Shown piece by piece: positions 38,523 through 47,186 of a stretch of DNA of 64,000 nt. Both the position numbers and the translations under genes were made by a program. Positions within the stretch are counted from its first letter, which is position 1; each line of letters opens with the position of its first letter. Origin of the DNA: CALLVF01 sp964632205. Its GTDB lineage: Bacteria > Patescibacteriota > Microgenomatia > UBA1406 > GWC2-37-13. The notes under the pieces are model-generated. The model was not told the DNA's origin. It ran no database searches and was given only the letters and a program-made list of their open reading frames with translations. The stretch is from NCBI GenBank assembly GCA_964632205.1, contig CAZWBE010000001.1:1-64000 (forward strand). The letters run 5' to 3'.

Positions 38523-40411
38523 ACAAAAATCAAATCTCAAAAATCAAAAATCAAAGTTTTAAAACAAAAATTAACGATATTTTTAGATTCCTTTATCTTA
38601 TTTTTTCTCTTTTCTTTGGTTTTTTATTTTTTGCAGTTAATAATGTGAAGGCTTCTGATTTTATAACTGATTATCAAATAGAATATTTTCTCACCGAAAA
38701 TAAACAGAGTTTACTTTCTCATGTCAATTTTCAAATTAGCATTACTAATCAACGATCAGATTTATATATAGCCAAATTTTCCATCACTTATCCAAAAACA
38801 TTTGTTATTCATAACATCAAAGCAACTGATGATAAAGGTGAGGTTGTTACTCAGGTTGTTGATGAAGAGACAAAAACAAAAATTATTATGGATTTCAATT
38901 CGCCAGTCATTGGTAAAGGTAGCGTTAACAATTTATATCTTAATTTCGACCAAGAGAATCTATTTAAAATAAACGGCAATATTTGGGAGGTAATCTTACC
39001 AACAATTGATAAAAAAGAGAGGGGAAATTATAAAATAATTGTTAATTTACCAGATAATCAAGACAAAAAGATTTCGCTGGCAAAACCTAAACCCAATCAA
39101 ATCATAGGTAGAAAAATCATTTGGGAAAATCCTCAAACGAAAACAATCTATGCAGTTTTTGGTGATAGGCAATTTTATCAAACAGAACTTGTTTATAATC
39201 TCAAAAATCCAAAAATTATTCCTGTAAGAACTGAGATAGCTTTTCCGCCAGACACTCTTTATCAAAAAGTTTACATCGAGTCAATTAATCCCTTTCCGGA
39301 AAAGACTTTTATCGATGAAGATGGTAATTTTATGGGAGAATATGTCTTGGCGCCTAGGGAAGTAAAAAAGGTTGTATTTAATGGATTAATTGAAGTTTTA
39401 GCTCAACCGCGACTTGATGTTTTGCCTGTTATTCAAAATCAATTTATTAATCAAAAGAAATATCTTTTAAGCTCCCAAAAATATTGGAATATTGATGACA
39501 TAGATAATTTAGAGCAAATTAAATCTTTAAAAAGTATACATGATATCTATTCCTACACCGTCGGCAATTTGAAATATAATTACGAAAAGGTAATTAAAAA
39601 AAATGAACGTCTTGGTGCTTTAAAAGTGTTGAGAAATCCGAATGAGGCGGTTTGTACAGAATTTACTGATCTTTTTATTGCATTGGCAAGGGAAAAAGGC
39701 ATTTGGGCGAGAGAAATTCAAGGTTATGGTTTTTCTTCTGATCCTAATTTAAGACCACTTTCTTTAATCTCCGATACTCTTCATGCCTGGCCAGAATATT
39801 ATGATGAAAATAAAAAAATTTGGATTCCGGTTGACCCCACTTGGGAAAACACTTCTGGTATTGATTACTTTTCTTCATTTGATCTTAATCACATTGCTTT
39901 TGTCATTCATGGAAAAAAATCTGATTATCCTCTGCCTGCTGGAATGTATAAAATTGAAGATTCAAAGGATATTGAAATAAAGGCTACTTATACTAAACCG
40001 GCTGAAAAAAATAATCTGAAAATTAATATAAGTAAACTTCCTAAACAACTAACAGAACAAGAGGAGTTAAAAGGGAAGATTTTTATTCAAAACCAAGGCA
40101 ATACTTATCTTTGGCAAATTCCTATTAAACTTTCTGGTCAAAAACTGACAGTTTCTCCTTCGAAAATAATTGTTTCTGTTTTAGTTCCAGGTCAAAAAAA
40201 GGAGTTTGATTTTACTCTCAAAGCAGACAAAACGAATAAGATAACTAACAGTTTATTAGTTGTTAGTGTTGCCAATAAAAAAAATTACCGTCATTCTTTT
40301 AAAATTTATCCTTATTATTATCAACTAGGTATTAAAATTACAATAGGTACACTCGTATTGGTTTTGATTTTTTTAATAGTTAGGAATTTATTAATGCATT
40401 TGCGAGTTTGA
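38519..40411 (+). CDS. Secreted/membrane-anchored transglutaminase-like protein
   Basis: A 630-residue protein with an N-terminal hydrophobic segment ending at VKA (about residue 45), a large extracellular part, and a C-terminal transmembrane helix (about 605-625). The transglutaminase-like cysteine protease core is intact: C379 in AVCTEFTDLF, H422 in DTLHAWPEYY and D439 in VDPTWENTS. An Ig-like domain precedes the C-terminal anchor. Likely substrates are envelope proteins or peptides. The first 20 residues are K/N/Q-rich and coded by an AT-rich repeat-like tract. It sits between uvrA and uvrC, which is unexpected for its likely role. Confidence 0.85.
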   Translation: MNKNQISKIKNQSFKTKINDIFRFLYLIFSLFFGFLFFAVNNVKASDFITDYQIEYFLTENKQSLLSHVNFQISITNQRSDLYIAKFSITYPKTFVIHNIKATDDKGEVVTQVVDEETKTKIIMDFNSPVIGKGSVNNLYLNFDQENLFKINGNIWEVILPTIDKKERGNYKIIVNLPDNQDKKISLAKPKPNQIIGRKIIWENPQTKTIYAVFGDRQFYQTELVYNLKNPKIIPVRTEIAFPPDTLYQKVYIESINPFPEKTFIDEDGNFMGEYVLAPREVKKVVFNGLIEVLAQPRLDVLPVIQNQFINQKKYLLSSQKYWNIDDIDNLEQIKSLKSIHDIYSYTVGNLKYNYEKVIKKNERLGALKVLRNPNEAVCTEFTDLFIALAREKGIWAREIQGYGFSSDPNLRPLSLISDTLHAWPEYYDENKKIWIPVDPTWENTSGIDYFSSFDLNHIAFVIHGKKSDYPLPAGMYKIEDSKDIEIKATYTKPAEKNNLKINISKLPKQLTEQEELKGKIFIQNQGNTYLWQIPIKLSGQKLTVSPSKIIVSVLVPGQKKEFDFTLKADKTNKITNSLLVVSVANKKNYRHSFKIYPYYYQLGIKITIGTLVLVLIFLIVRNLLMHLRV

Positions 40412-40436
40412 TATAAACTTGTATTATTGAAAAAGC

Positions 40437-40469
40437 AACTAACATAAAAAATCTTTATGTTAGTTTTTT
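40437..40469. terminator. Rho-independent terminator after the transglutaminase gene
   Basis: A 12-bp perfect stem (AACTAACATAAA at 40437-40448 and TTTATGTTAGTT at 40454-40465) with a 5-nt loop is followed by T-residues to 40469. It probably ends the uvrB-uvrA-transglutaminase transcript before uvrC. Confidence 0.85.
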
Positions 40470-40513
40470 CAAGAAAATATATTAATTTTTTTAATAATTT
40501 TTTTTAATAAATT

Positions 40514-41806
40514 ATGATTAACAAAAGAAATGTTGAAAAATTACCGGCGACTAATGGCGTTTATATCTTTAAAAAAGAGGGGGAATATTTATATGTAGGA
40601 AGATCTGTTAATATTAAAGCAAGGGTAAAATCTCACTTACAAAACGCCAAAATTGATCCGAAAGAAGCTGCTCTCATTAACGCCAGCGACAAAATTGATT
40701 ATTTAGTTACCGATTCTCAATTTAAAGCTCTTCTTCTTGAAGCAGAGTTAATTAGGGAACATCAGCCTAAATACAATGTGATTTGGAAGGATGACAAAAG
40801 TTTTCTTTATATTAAAATTACTCTGGGTGATGAATTTCCCAAAGTTTTTTTGTCGCGAAAAAAGAATGATGATATTAAAACTCTTTACTTCGGACCCTTC
40901 CCATCGGTAAAAACTACGTTTCAAATACTAAGAGAAATACGAAAAATTATTCCTTTCTGTATGGATAAAAAATTAAAAGGGGGACCTTGTTTTTATGCAA
41001 AAATTGGTCAATGTATGCCTTGTCCAGGGGCTATTATTAAAGAAGAAAACGGCAGGAAAAGAAGAACTTTAAAACGAATTTACCGGCAAAATATTTTCAA
41101 ACTATTAAGACTTTTAAGTGGAAAAACTCATCTGATTATTAACGATTTTTCACGACAATTAAAGCAAAAAATAAGAGAAAAAAAATTTGAGGAGGCTATG
41201 ATTTTAAGAGATAAAATTAACCAACTTCAATATTTAGAAAAAATAAGTTTTGTTGAGAGTTGCTCTTCTCAACAAAATCAATCAGAATTAGCCTTGGAAA
41301 GCCTATCTTCTTTTTTATCTCCTTATTTAGATAATTTAAAAAAATTAAACCGAATTGAATGTTATGATGTTAGTAATCTAGCCGGAGAAAACGCCACCGC
41401 TTCTATGGTGGTTTTAACTAATGGTTTAATTGATAAAGCCCAATACAGAAGATTTAGGATTAAAAATTTAAAGTCTAAAAATGATTTATTAATGCTGAAA
41501 GAAGTTTTTAAAAGAAGATTTACCCGCAAAAATGAATATCCTAATCCTGACCTTGTTATTGTAGACGGTGGACGTCCACAAGTAAAATTATTACGTGAGG
41601 TTTTAAAGAAAATGAAACTTAATATTCCTCTTATTGGTATTGCTAAAAACCCTGATCGATTAATTTTAGGAAAAGAAAAATTAATCACCATTAAGCCACC
41701 CAATAATCATTTAGGCTTTAATCTAATTAAATCTATTCGTGATGAATCTCATCGTTTTGCTCATAATTACCATCTTTTATTAAGAAAAAAAGCAATCAAA
41801 TTATAA
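40514..41806 (+). CDS. uvrC: Excinuclease ABC subunit C, short form
   Basis: Dual-incision nuclease of nucleotide excision repair, 430 residues against about 600 usual. The GIY-YIG domain is at the N-terminus (GVYIF...YLYVGRS), a CxxC-containing linker follows, then a UVR domain (KQKIREKKFEEAMILRDKI). The RNase H-like domain keeps YDVSN, VDGG and DESHRFAHNYH, so both nuclease sites look intact. The protein ends right after this domain: the C-terminal tandem helix-hairpin-helix DNA-binding region is missing. A terminator separates it from the upstream gene. Confidence 0.93.
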   Translation: MINKRNVEKLPATNGVYIFKKEGEYLYVGRSVNIKARVKSHLQNAKIDPKEAALINASDKIDYLVTDSQFKALLLEAELIREHQPKYNVIWKDDKSFLYIKITLGDEFPKVFLSRKKNDDIKTLYFGPFPSVKTTFQILREIRKIIPFCMDKKLKGGPCFYAKIGQCMPCPGAIIKEENGRKRRTLKRIYRQNIFKLLRLLSGKTHLIINDFSRQLKQKIREKKFEEAMILRDKINQLQYLEKISFVESCSSQQNQSELALESLSSFLSPYLDNLKKLNRIECYDVSNLAGENATASMVVLTNGLIDKAQYRRFRIKNLKSKNDLLMLKEVFKRRFTRKNEYPNPDLVIVDGGRPQVKLLREVLKKMKLNIPLIGIAKNPDRLILGKEKLITIKPPNNHLGFNLIKSIRDESHRFAHNYHLLLRKKAIKL

Positions 41807-41848
41807 AATTAATAAAATTAGGTTGCGGCACTAAAAACTTTAAGAATG

Positions 41849-41854
41849 TATAAT
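41849..41854 (+). promoter_or_regulatory. -10 box of secG
   Basis: TATAAT ends 6 nt before the secG ATG at 41861. Transcription would begin at or next to the A of the start codon, giving a leaderless mRNA. Confidence 0.6.
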
Positions 41855-41860
41855 TAACAT

Positions 41861-42079
41861 ATGAGAGATTTTATTCTAGTTATTAACATTGTCATAAGTA
41901 TTTTAATTATTGCTCTTATTCTTATCCAAGGAAAAGGTGCCGGACTGGGAAACGCCTGGGGTGGAGCCGGTGAATTTTTTCAAACAAGAAGAGGAATAGA
42001 AAAAGTTATTCTTCGTCTTACCATTATTTTGATTATATTATTTTTTATTATTTCCTTGGTTAATCTTTTCGTTAAATGA
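41861..42079 (+). CDS. secG: Preprotein translocase subunit SecG
   Basis: A 72-residue SecYEG accessory subunit with two transmembrane helices (about 4-23 and 50-70). The cytoplasmic loop LIQGKGAGLGNAWGGAG...RRGIEK is the family signature. It overlaps the next gene by an ATGA junction. Confidence 0.92.
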   Translation: MRDFILVINIVISILIIALILIQGKGAGLGNAWGGAGEFFQTRRGIEKVILRLTIILIILFFIISLVNLFVK

Positions 42080-43440
42080 TTGTGGTAAGAAAAACTCTTC
42101 GCTATTATTGGTGGTTAATTATTGAATTTTTAACAAGACACTCCAAGATAATCTTGATCTCATTTCTTACCACTTTTATTATTTTAATCGGAATTACTTC
42201 TGTTTATCCGCATATCGAAAGTTTTTTTACTCAAAAGAAGGAAATTATTGGGTTAGTTGGAAATTATGATCTTAATAATCCTCCGGAAGAAATTACGAGC
42301 AAAATTTCTAATGGATTAATTTATATTAATGACAAGGGCCAAATAATTCCTTTATTAGTCGCTTCATGGAAAAAAAAGAATAATGGCAGTGCTTTCCGCT
42401 TTTATTTAAAAGACGACCTTCTCTGGAATGATGGCAAAAAATTTGAGACTAATGATATTAACTATCGATTTAAAGATGTAACCATTAAAGTTGTAAACAC
42501 CAACACGATTGATTTTTATCTAAATAAACCGTTGGCAATTTTTCCTACTTATTTAACTAAACCTCTAATACGTTATCCTTTAATTGGTATTGCCGGACTT
42601 TATCGAGTAGTTAACCTAAAAACAAAAAATGGGCAAATTATTTCTCTTACACTAATTCCTCAAAAAAAAGACTTACCCATGTTAATTTATAAATTTTATG
42701 ATAATGAAAATCAATTAATTTTGGCTTATAAAAAAGGGGAAATTACGAAAATGAAATTGACTAAAAAGGCAGTCGCTGAAAGTTTTATTAATTGGAAAAA
42801 CACTAAAGTAACTAAAACCGTTGATTATTCACGATTAATGACTCTTTTTTATAATCAAAACAACTCTTTTTTAAAATCGAAAGAGATTAGAGAAGCAATT
42901 TTCATGGGGATAGATTTTAATAACTTCATTGATTTAGGTGAAATAGCAAAGGGCCCGATTCCGCCTAATTCTTGGGCCTACAATCCTAATTTAAAAAATC
43001 CTGTTTTTAATCCGGAATCCACAGAAAAAATTATCAGAAAGGAATTAACAGCGACTAAAGAAGCGAAATTAAATTTTATTACCTATTATGATTATTACTC
43101 TGTAGCTGATAGTTTAATAACTGATCTAAAAAAAATTGGTTTGACCATCAATTTAAACGTTATCTCCTCTGTTAAACCTAGCCAATTTGACTTGTTTCTA
43201 GCTTTTTGGCGGGTTCCTATCGATCCCGATCAGTATTATTTTTGGCACTCAACCCAGACAGAGGGAAATATTGGTCACTATAAGAATGTTAAAGTTGATA
43301 AATTATTAGAAGACGGTAGAAATACAATACTACCAAGTGAAAGAAAAAAAATCTATTTTGAATTACAACGTTTGATACAAGATGATCCTCCCGCCCTCTT
43401 TCTTTATTTTCCTTATGTTTATACCATAGAAAGACGATAA
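42076..43440 (+). CDS. Family 5 extracellular solute-binding protein (peptide ABC transporter type)
   Basis: A 454-residue protein with a single N-terminal transmembrane helix (about 28-48) and an SBP_bac_5 domain that binds peptides or related oligomers outside the membrane. Typical segments are SNGLIYINDKGQIIPLLVASW, YLKDDLLWNDGKKFETNDI and WAYNPN. There is no lipobox cysteine, so it is anchored by the helix. No permease or ATPase gene lies nearby, so its partner transporter is unknown. It is translationally coupled to secG. Confidence 0.82.
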   Translation: MIVVRKTLRYYWWLIIEFLTRHSKIILISFLTTFIILIGITSVYPHIESFFTQKKEIIGLVGNYDLNNPPEEITSKISNGLIYINDKGQIIPLLVASWKKKNNGSAFRFYLKDDLLWNDGKKFETNDINYRFKDVTIKVVNTNTIDFYLNKPLAIFPTYLTKPLIRYPLIGIAGLYRVVNLKTKNGQIISLTLIPQKKDLPMLIYKFYDNENQLILAYKKGEITKMKLTKKAVAESFINWKNTKVTKTVDYSRLMTLFYNQNNSFLKSKEIREAIFMGIDFNNFIDLGEIAKGPIPPNSWAYNPNLKNPVFNPESTEKIIRKELTATKEAKLNFITYYDYYSVADSLITDLKKIGLTINLNVISSVKPSQFDLFLAFWRVPIDPDQYYFWHSTQTEGNIGHYKNVKVDKLLEDGRNTILPSERKKIYFELQRLIQDDPPALFLYFPYVYTIERR

Positions 43441-43487
43441 AAAAAATTAATCAATGTTATAATTATAAATAAATTTAAAAAAATGAA

Positions 43488-43569
43488 GCCGGGGTGGCGG
43501 AATTGGCAGACGCGCAGTCTTGAGGAGGCTGTACCGCAAGGTGTGGGAGTTCAAATCTCCCCCCCGGCA
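43488..43569 (+). tRNA. tRNA-Leu (anticodon GAG)
   Basis: Plus-strand class II tRNA with a long variable arm. Acceptor GCCGGGG/CCCCGGC, anticodon loop CTTGAGG giving GAG. A TATAAT box lies at 43458-43463. Discriminator A; CCA not encoded. Its 3' end overlaps 19 nt of the convergent NUDIX gene. Confidence 0.93.
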
Positions 43570-44003
43570 CTTAATTTTTTATAATGAGCGCGTACTTCTT
43601 TGATTATTGCTGTCGTGCCGGGAAGGGTATTTAACTTTAAAACTTCATCTAAAGTATACCAACCATATTCTGAAGCTTCACTATTAAGAATAATTTTGGC
43701 GTGTGGGTTTTTCAACTGACATAGGTAAACGATAAAAACGCCCTGCCAATTTTGTCTTATTTCTGTAAAAATTTTTGGTAAAAGACTGATAATATTTACC
43801 TGAGTTCCTAATTCTTCTTTCATTTCTCGATGGAGGGTTTCCTCCGGCTTTTCTCCAAATTCAACACTTCCTCCTGGTAATTGCCAATAATCTCGATAAG
43901 ATTGAGAATCTTCCTCATCAATTTCACTTCGTTTCGTTAATAAAAATTGGTTTTTTTGATTAATAATAGCAGCAACTACAACAGGAATGATTTGTTTTTT
44001 CAT
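43551..44003 (-). CDS. NUDIX hydrolase
   Basis: A 150-residue NUDIX family pyrophosphohydrolase. The Nudix box runs from GSVEFGEKPEETL to REMKEELG with the catalytic REMKEE helix in place. Possible substrates are oxidised or non-canonical nucleotides or a nucleotide-sugar; the sequence does not decide. Its last five codons and stop are antisense to the 3' part of tRNA-Leu. Confidence 0.88.
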   Translation of the reverse strand: MKKQIIPVVVAAIINQKNQFLLTKRSEIDEEDSQSYRDYWQLPGGSVEFGEKPEETLHREMKEELGTQVNIISLLPKIFTEIRQNWQGVFIVYLCQLKNPHAKIILNSEASEYGWYTLDEVLKLNTLPGTTAIIKEVRAHYKKLSAGGEI

Positions 44004-44059
44004 ACACGCTAAAAAACTTTATTGAGTTTTATCTATCGATTTATTAGGAGGCTTACTAG

Positions 44060-44133
44060 TGAGTCCGGCGCGATTCGAACGCGCAACCTACTCCTTAGAA
44101 GGGAGTTGCTCTATCCAATTAAGCTACGGACTC
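44060..44133 (-). tRNA. tRNA-Arg (anticodon TCT)
   Basis: Minus-strand cloverleaf: acceptor GAGTCCG/CGGACTC, anticodon loop CTTCTAA giving TCT, and a T-arm with GCGTTCGAATCGC. Discriminator A; CCA not encoded. Third of three minus-strand tRNAs after ruvB. Confidence 0.93.
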
Positions 44134-44137
44134 AATG

Positions 44138-44209
44138 AGCCGAGACGGGGGCTCGAACCCCGAACCTACTGTTTACAAAACAGTTGCTCTGCCATTGAGC
44201 TATCTCGGC
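44138..44209 (-). tRNA. tRNA-Thr (anticodon TGT)
   Basis: Minus-strand cloverleaf: acceptor GCCGAGA/TCTCGGC, anticodon stem ACTGT/ACAGT around TTTGTAA (TGT), and a T-arm with GGGGTTCGAGCCCC. The discriminator is U, as in tRNA-Thr(CGT); E. coli uses A. It is 4 nt from tRNA-Arg. Confidence 0.93.
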
Positions 44210-44220
44210 AAAAAAGGTGG

Positions 44221-44305
44221 TGCCGGGAGAGGGACTCGAACCCTCACGACTTTTTAAGTCACAGGATTTTAAGTCCTGCTTGTCTACCGATTCCAACATC
44301 CCGGC
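44221..44305 (-). tRNA. tRNA-Leu (anticodon TAA)
   Basis: Minus-strand class II tRNA: acceptor GCCGGGA/TCCCGGC, anticodon loop CTTAAAA giving TAA, and a long variable arm (TGACTTAAAAAGTCG). Discriminator A; CCA not encoded. A minus-strand TATAAT (plus ATTATA at 44335-44340) overlaps the end of ruvB and may drive the tRNA trio. Confidence 0.93.
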
Positions 44306-44335
44306 TAACTAGAACTTCTTTATGACTTTTAAATA

Positions 44336-45292
44336 TTATAGCATGGAACTAGTCTCACCTAAATGTTGTAGGCCTTTTTGCGTAACCACTCGACCACGAG
44401 AGGTTTTTTTAATAAATCCTAATTGCAACAAATATGGCTCAATGAATTCTTCAATTGTTTTTTTGTCCTCCGATAGTGAAAGAGAGATAGTTTCAATACC
44501 TACTGGTTGATTAGAAAATTTGGTAGTTAATAAACGTAGATATTTTAAATCAATACTAGTTAAACCCATATCGTCAATCTCTAAAAGGTTAAAAAGTTTT
44601 TTCAAAAGATAAAGATCAATCGTTTGATATTTATTCACTTCAAAAATATCTCTTGCTCGTTTTAAAATATGATTGGCTAAACGTGGTGTTTTCCGCGCTC
44701 TTTTAACAATCTCTAAAATGGCCTCTTTTTTAATGGGTAAATTAAGGAGTTGACAAGAACGACTGACGATTTTAAAGAGCTCTTCGTTGCTGTAATAATC
44801 TAATCTTAAAACCAAACCAAAACGATTACGAAGAGGTGGAGAAAGAAGAGCCAATTTAGTAGTGGCGCCAATAATAGTAATCTTTGAAATCGGTAAACGG
44901 ACAGTGCGGGCGGAGGGCCCTTTACCAATAATAATATCTAAATTAAAATCTTCAATCACCGGATAAAGCAATTCCTCTACTGTTTTTGGTAACCGGTGAA
45001 TTTCATCAATAAACAAAATATCATTATTTTTTAAGTTCGTTAATATGGCGGCCAGATCTGCTCCTTTGCTGATAGCCGCTCCCGAGGTTACCTTAATTTC
45101 CCCTCCCAATTCATAAGCAATAACATGGGCGAGAGTAGTTTTTCCAATACCAGGAGGACCATACAAAAGAATGTGATCAGAAGGTTGACCTCTTTTTTTT
45201 ACTCCCTTAACAAATAGTTTTAAAGTGGCAATGGTTTTTTCTTGGCCGACATATTCATTAAAAGATCTTGGCCTCAGATTTTTTTCCGTCAT
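44336..45292 (-). CDS. ruvB: Holliday junction branch migration helicase RuvB
   Basis: AAA+ motor of Holliday junction branch migration, 318 residues. Walker A GPPGIGKTTLAHV, Walker B LFIDEIHRL and the sensor region GATTKLALLSPPLRNRFG are clear. A C-terminal winged-helix domain (GIETISLSLSEDKKTIEEFIEPYLLQLGFIKKTSRGR) binds DNA. It starts 7 nt after ruvA. Confidence 0.96.
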   Translation of the reverse strand: MTEKNLRPRSFNEYVGQEKTIATLKLFVKGVKKRGQPSDHILLYGPPGIGKTTLAHVIAYELGGEIKVTSGAAISKGADLAAILTNLKNNDILFIDEIHRLPKTVEELLYPVIEDFNLDIIIGKGPSARTVRLPISKITIIGATTKLALLSPPLRNRFGLVLRLDYYSNEELFKIVSRSCQLLNLPIKKEAILEIVKRARKTPRLANHILKRARDIFEVNKYQTIDLYLLKKLFNLLEIDDMGLTSIDLKYLRLLTTKFSNQPVGIETISLSLSEDKKTIEEFIEPYLLQLGFIKKTSRGRVVTQKGLQHLGETSSML

Positions 45293-45299
45293 ATCTTCT

Positions 45300-45869
45300 T
45301 TATTTTACCATCTTTAAGGCTTTTTTGATTTTTTCCTCCAAAGAAAGATTTTTGGGTAATTGGGATAGAGCTTTTTTCGCTTCATTTGTTTTTACGCCAA
45401 GGGAAACAAGAGCTTCAATGACGGTTTTATCCTCTTCTGAAAGATGCATTTTTTCTAACTCAAATTCACTTTTTAACTTTGGGGCTAATTCAAGGATAAT
45501 CTTCATACCTGTTTTTTTGCCCAAGCCGGGAATTTGAGTAAAAAAGTAGTTATTGTTTTCTTTAATTGCGTTGATTAATTGATCAATTTGGCAAAAAGAA
45601 ATAATGCTAAAAGCAGTTTTTGGCCCCACATTTGGAACAGTTAAAAGCATCTTAAATAAATCTAAATGTTTTTTTGTTGGAAAGCCAAAAAGTGTTAAAG
45701 TATCTTCGCGAACTTGAAGATACGTATATACTTCAATAGGAGTAGGTGGCTCAATTGTTGAAATTAAAAAAGACGGTAGGTAAACATGATAAGAAATTCC
45801 ACCAAGCGTTTCAATTAATCCAGCATTATTATCAAGCTCTATTAATGTTCCTTTTATTTTACCGATCAT
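45300..45869 (-). CDS. ruvA: Holliday junction DNA helicase RuvA
   Basis: Junction-binding subunit, 189 residues. The N-terminal OB-fold starts MIGKIKGTLIELDNN. Two helix-hairpin-helix motifs (LLTVPNVGPKTA and TQIPGLGKKTGMKIILEL) and a C-terminal RuvB-binding helical domain (ALVSLGVKTNEAKKAL) follow. It lies in a minus-strand unit after eno. Confidence 0.95.
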   Translation of the reverse strand: MIGKIKGTLIELDNNAGLIETLGGISYHVYLPSFLISTIEPPTPIEVYTYLQVREDTLTLFGFPTKKHLDLFKMLLTVPNVGPKTAFSIISFCQIDQLINAIKENNNYFFTQIPGLGKKTGMKIILELAPKLKSEFELEKMHLSEEDKTVIEALVSLGVKTNEAKKALSQLPKNLSLEEKIKKALKMVK

Positions 45870-45911
45870 AAACGAATTAAGATAAAACTCAATGAGGGAT
45901 TAAATTAATTT

Positions 45912-47186
45912 TTAAAAGCGGTCAATTTCCTCCCTCTCGATTTGCCACAGTCTATTATACTTGGCTACTCTTTCACCGCGACAAGGAGCGCCAAATTTTA
46001 CAAAATCAGCCTGTACCCCTACAGCTAAATCAGCAATAAAACTGTCCGTAGTTTCACCGGAACGATGGGAGACTACATAATTAAAGTTATTCTTACGAGC
46101 GATATCTATCACTTCAAGAGTTTCTGTGATTGTTCCTATTTGATTGGGTTTGATTAAGATTGTAGTACAGGCTTTTTCTTTAATGGCGCGGATTAGTCTT
46201 TCTTTGTTGGTAGTTAATAAGTCATCGCCGACTAAATATATTTGTTGCGAAAGAAGGTTATTTAATCTTTTCCAACTTTCCCAATCTTCCTCCAGCAAAG
46301 GGTCTTCTAAAAGTAAGAAAGAGTAATTTTTAGTAAGATTTAAAATAAAGTCAAAATATTCCTCCGGTTTCATTGGTTGCGGCTTATCTCGTAAGGGGTA
46401 TTTGCCTTCCCGATAAAAATGAGACGCGGCAATATCTAAACCAAAGAAAATATCCAATCCTAATTTTAACTTTTTATTAATTACAGTTTCTTTTAATATC
46501 TCAAGAGCATCAACATTAGTAGCGAAACTAGGAGTATAACCTCCTTCCTCACCGACTGAGATACTAGCATTCCGATATTCTAATACCGTTTTTAATTCAT
46601 GAAATATTTCAGTACCGATTTGATAAGATCGAGAGAAAGAGTTAGAAGAAGAAGGAATAATTTGAAATTCTTGAAACTCGAGATTATTGTTAGCATGCTT
46701 GCCACCATTGATGATATTAAAAATTGGCGTGGGAATTTTTTCGATTTTGATCTCATTTTTAAAAATATCTTTATAAAGTTTATTGATGTATTTAAAAATT
46801 GGTAATTGAGATTGAAGAGCGCCCGCTTTAACAAAAAGTTGCGATATCGTTAAAATAGTATTGGCACCAAGCTTGTTTTTATTTTTTGTTCCATCAGCTT
46901 TAATTAGCCAGTAATCTACCTCTTGCTGTTTTAAAGGAGATACACCGATTAATTTAGGGGCAATTAATTCGTTAATGTAATAAACAGACTTTAAAACACC
47001 CATTCCTTTAAATCGAGAAGAATCGTTATCTCTTAGCTCAATGGCTTCATTTTTACCAATTGAGGTTCCGGCGGGAATAGAAGTGATTACTTCTCGTCCA
47101 TCATCCAAAATAAGTTTTCCTTCAATGGTGGGAAAACCACGTGAGTCAATAATTTCATACGCATAAATTTTTTTGATTTTACTCAT
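45912..47186 (-). CDS. eno: Enolase
   Basis: Interconverts 2-phosphoglycerate and phosphoenolpyruvate; 424 residues. Conserved parts include IINGGKHANNNLEFQEFQI, SVGEEGGYTP with the catalytic glutamate, EDPL, KPNQIGT with the catalytic lysine, and SHRSGETTD. The start overlaps the ppsA stop (ATGA), joining two consecutive steps of gluconeogenesis. Confidence 0.96.
   Translation of the reverse strand: MSKIKKIYAYEIIDSRGFPTIEGKLILDDGREVITSIPAGTSIGKNEAIELRDNDSSRFKGMGVLKSVYYINELIAPKLIGVSPLKQQEVDYWLIKADGTKNKNKLGANTILTISQLFVKAGALQSQLPIFKYINKLYKDIFKNEIKIEKIPTPIFNIINGGKHANNNLEFQEFQIIPSSSNSFSRSYQIGTEIFHELKTVLEYRNASISVGEEGGYTPSFATNVDALEILKETVINKKLKLGLDIFFGLDIAASHFYREGKYPLRDKPQPMKPEEYFDFILNLTKNYSFLLLEDPLLEEDWESWKRLNNLLSQQIYLVGDDLLTTNKERLIRAIKEKACTTILIKPNQIGTITETLEVIDIARKNNFNYVVSHRSGETTDSFIADLAVGVQADFVKFGAPCRGERVAKYNRLWQIEREEIDRF

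Noticed and set aside
44335..44340. Separate promoter for the minus-strand tRNA trio as a listed feature
   Set aside because: A TATAAT is present but I see no convincing -35, and the trio could equally be processed from the ruvB transcript.
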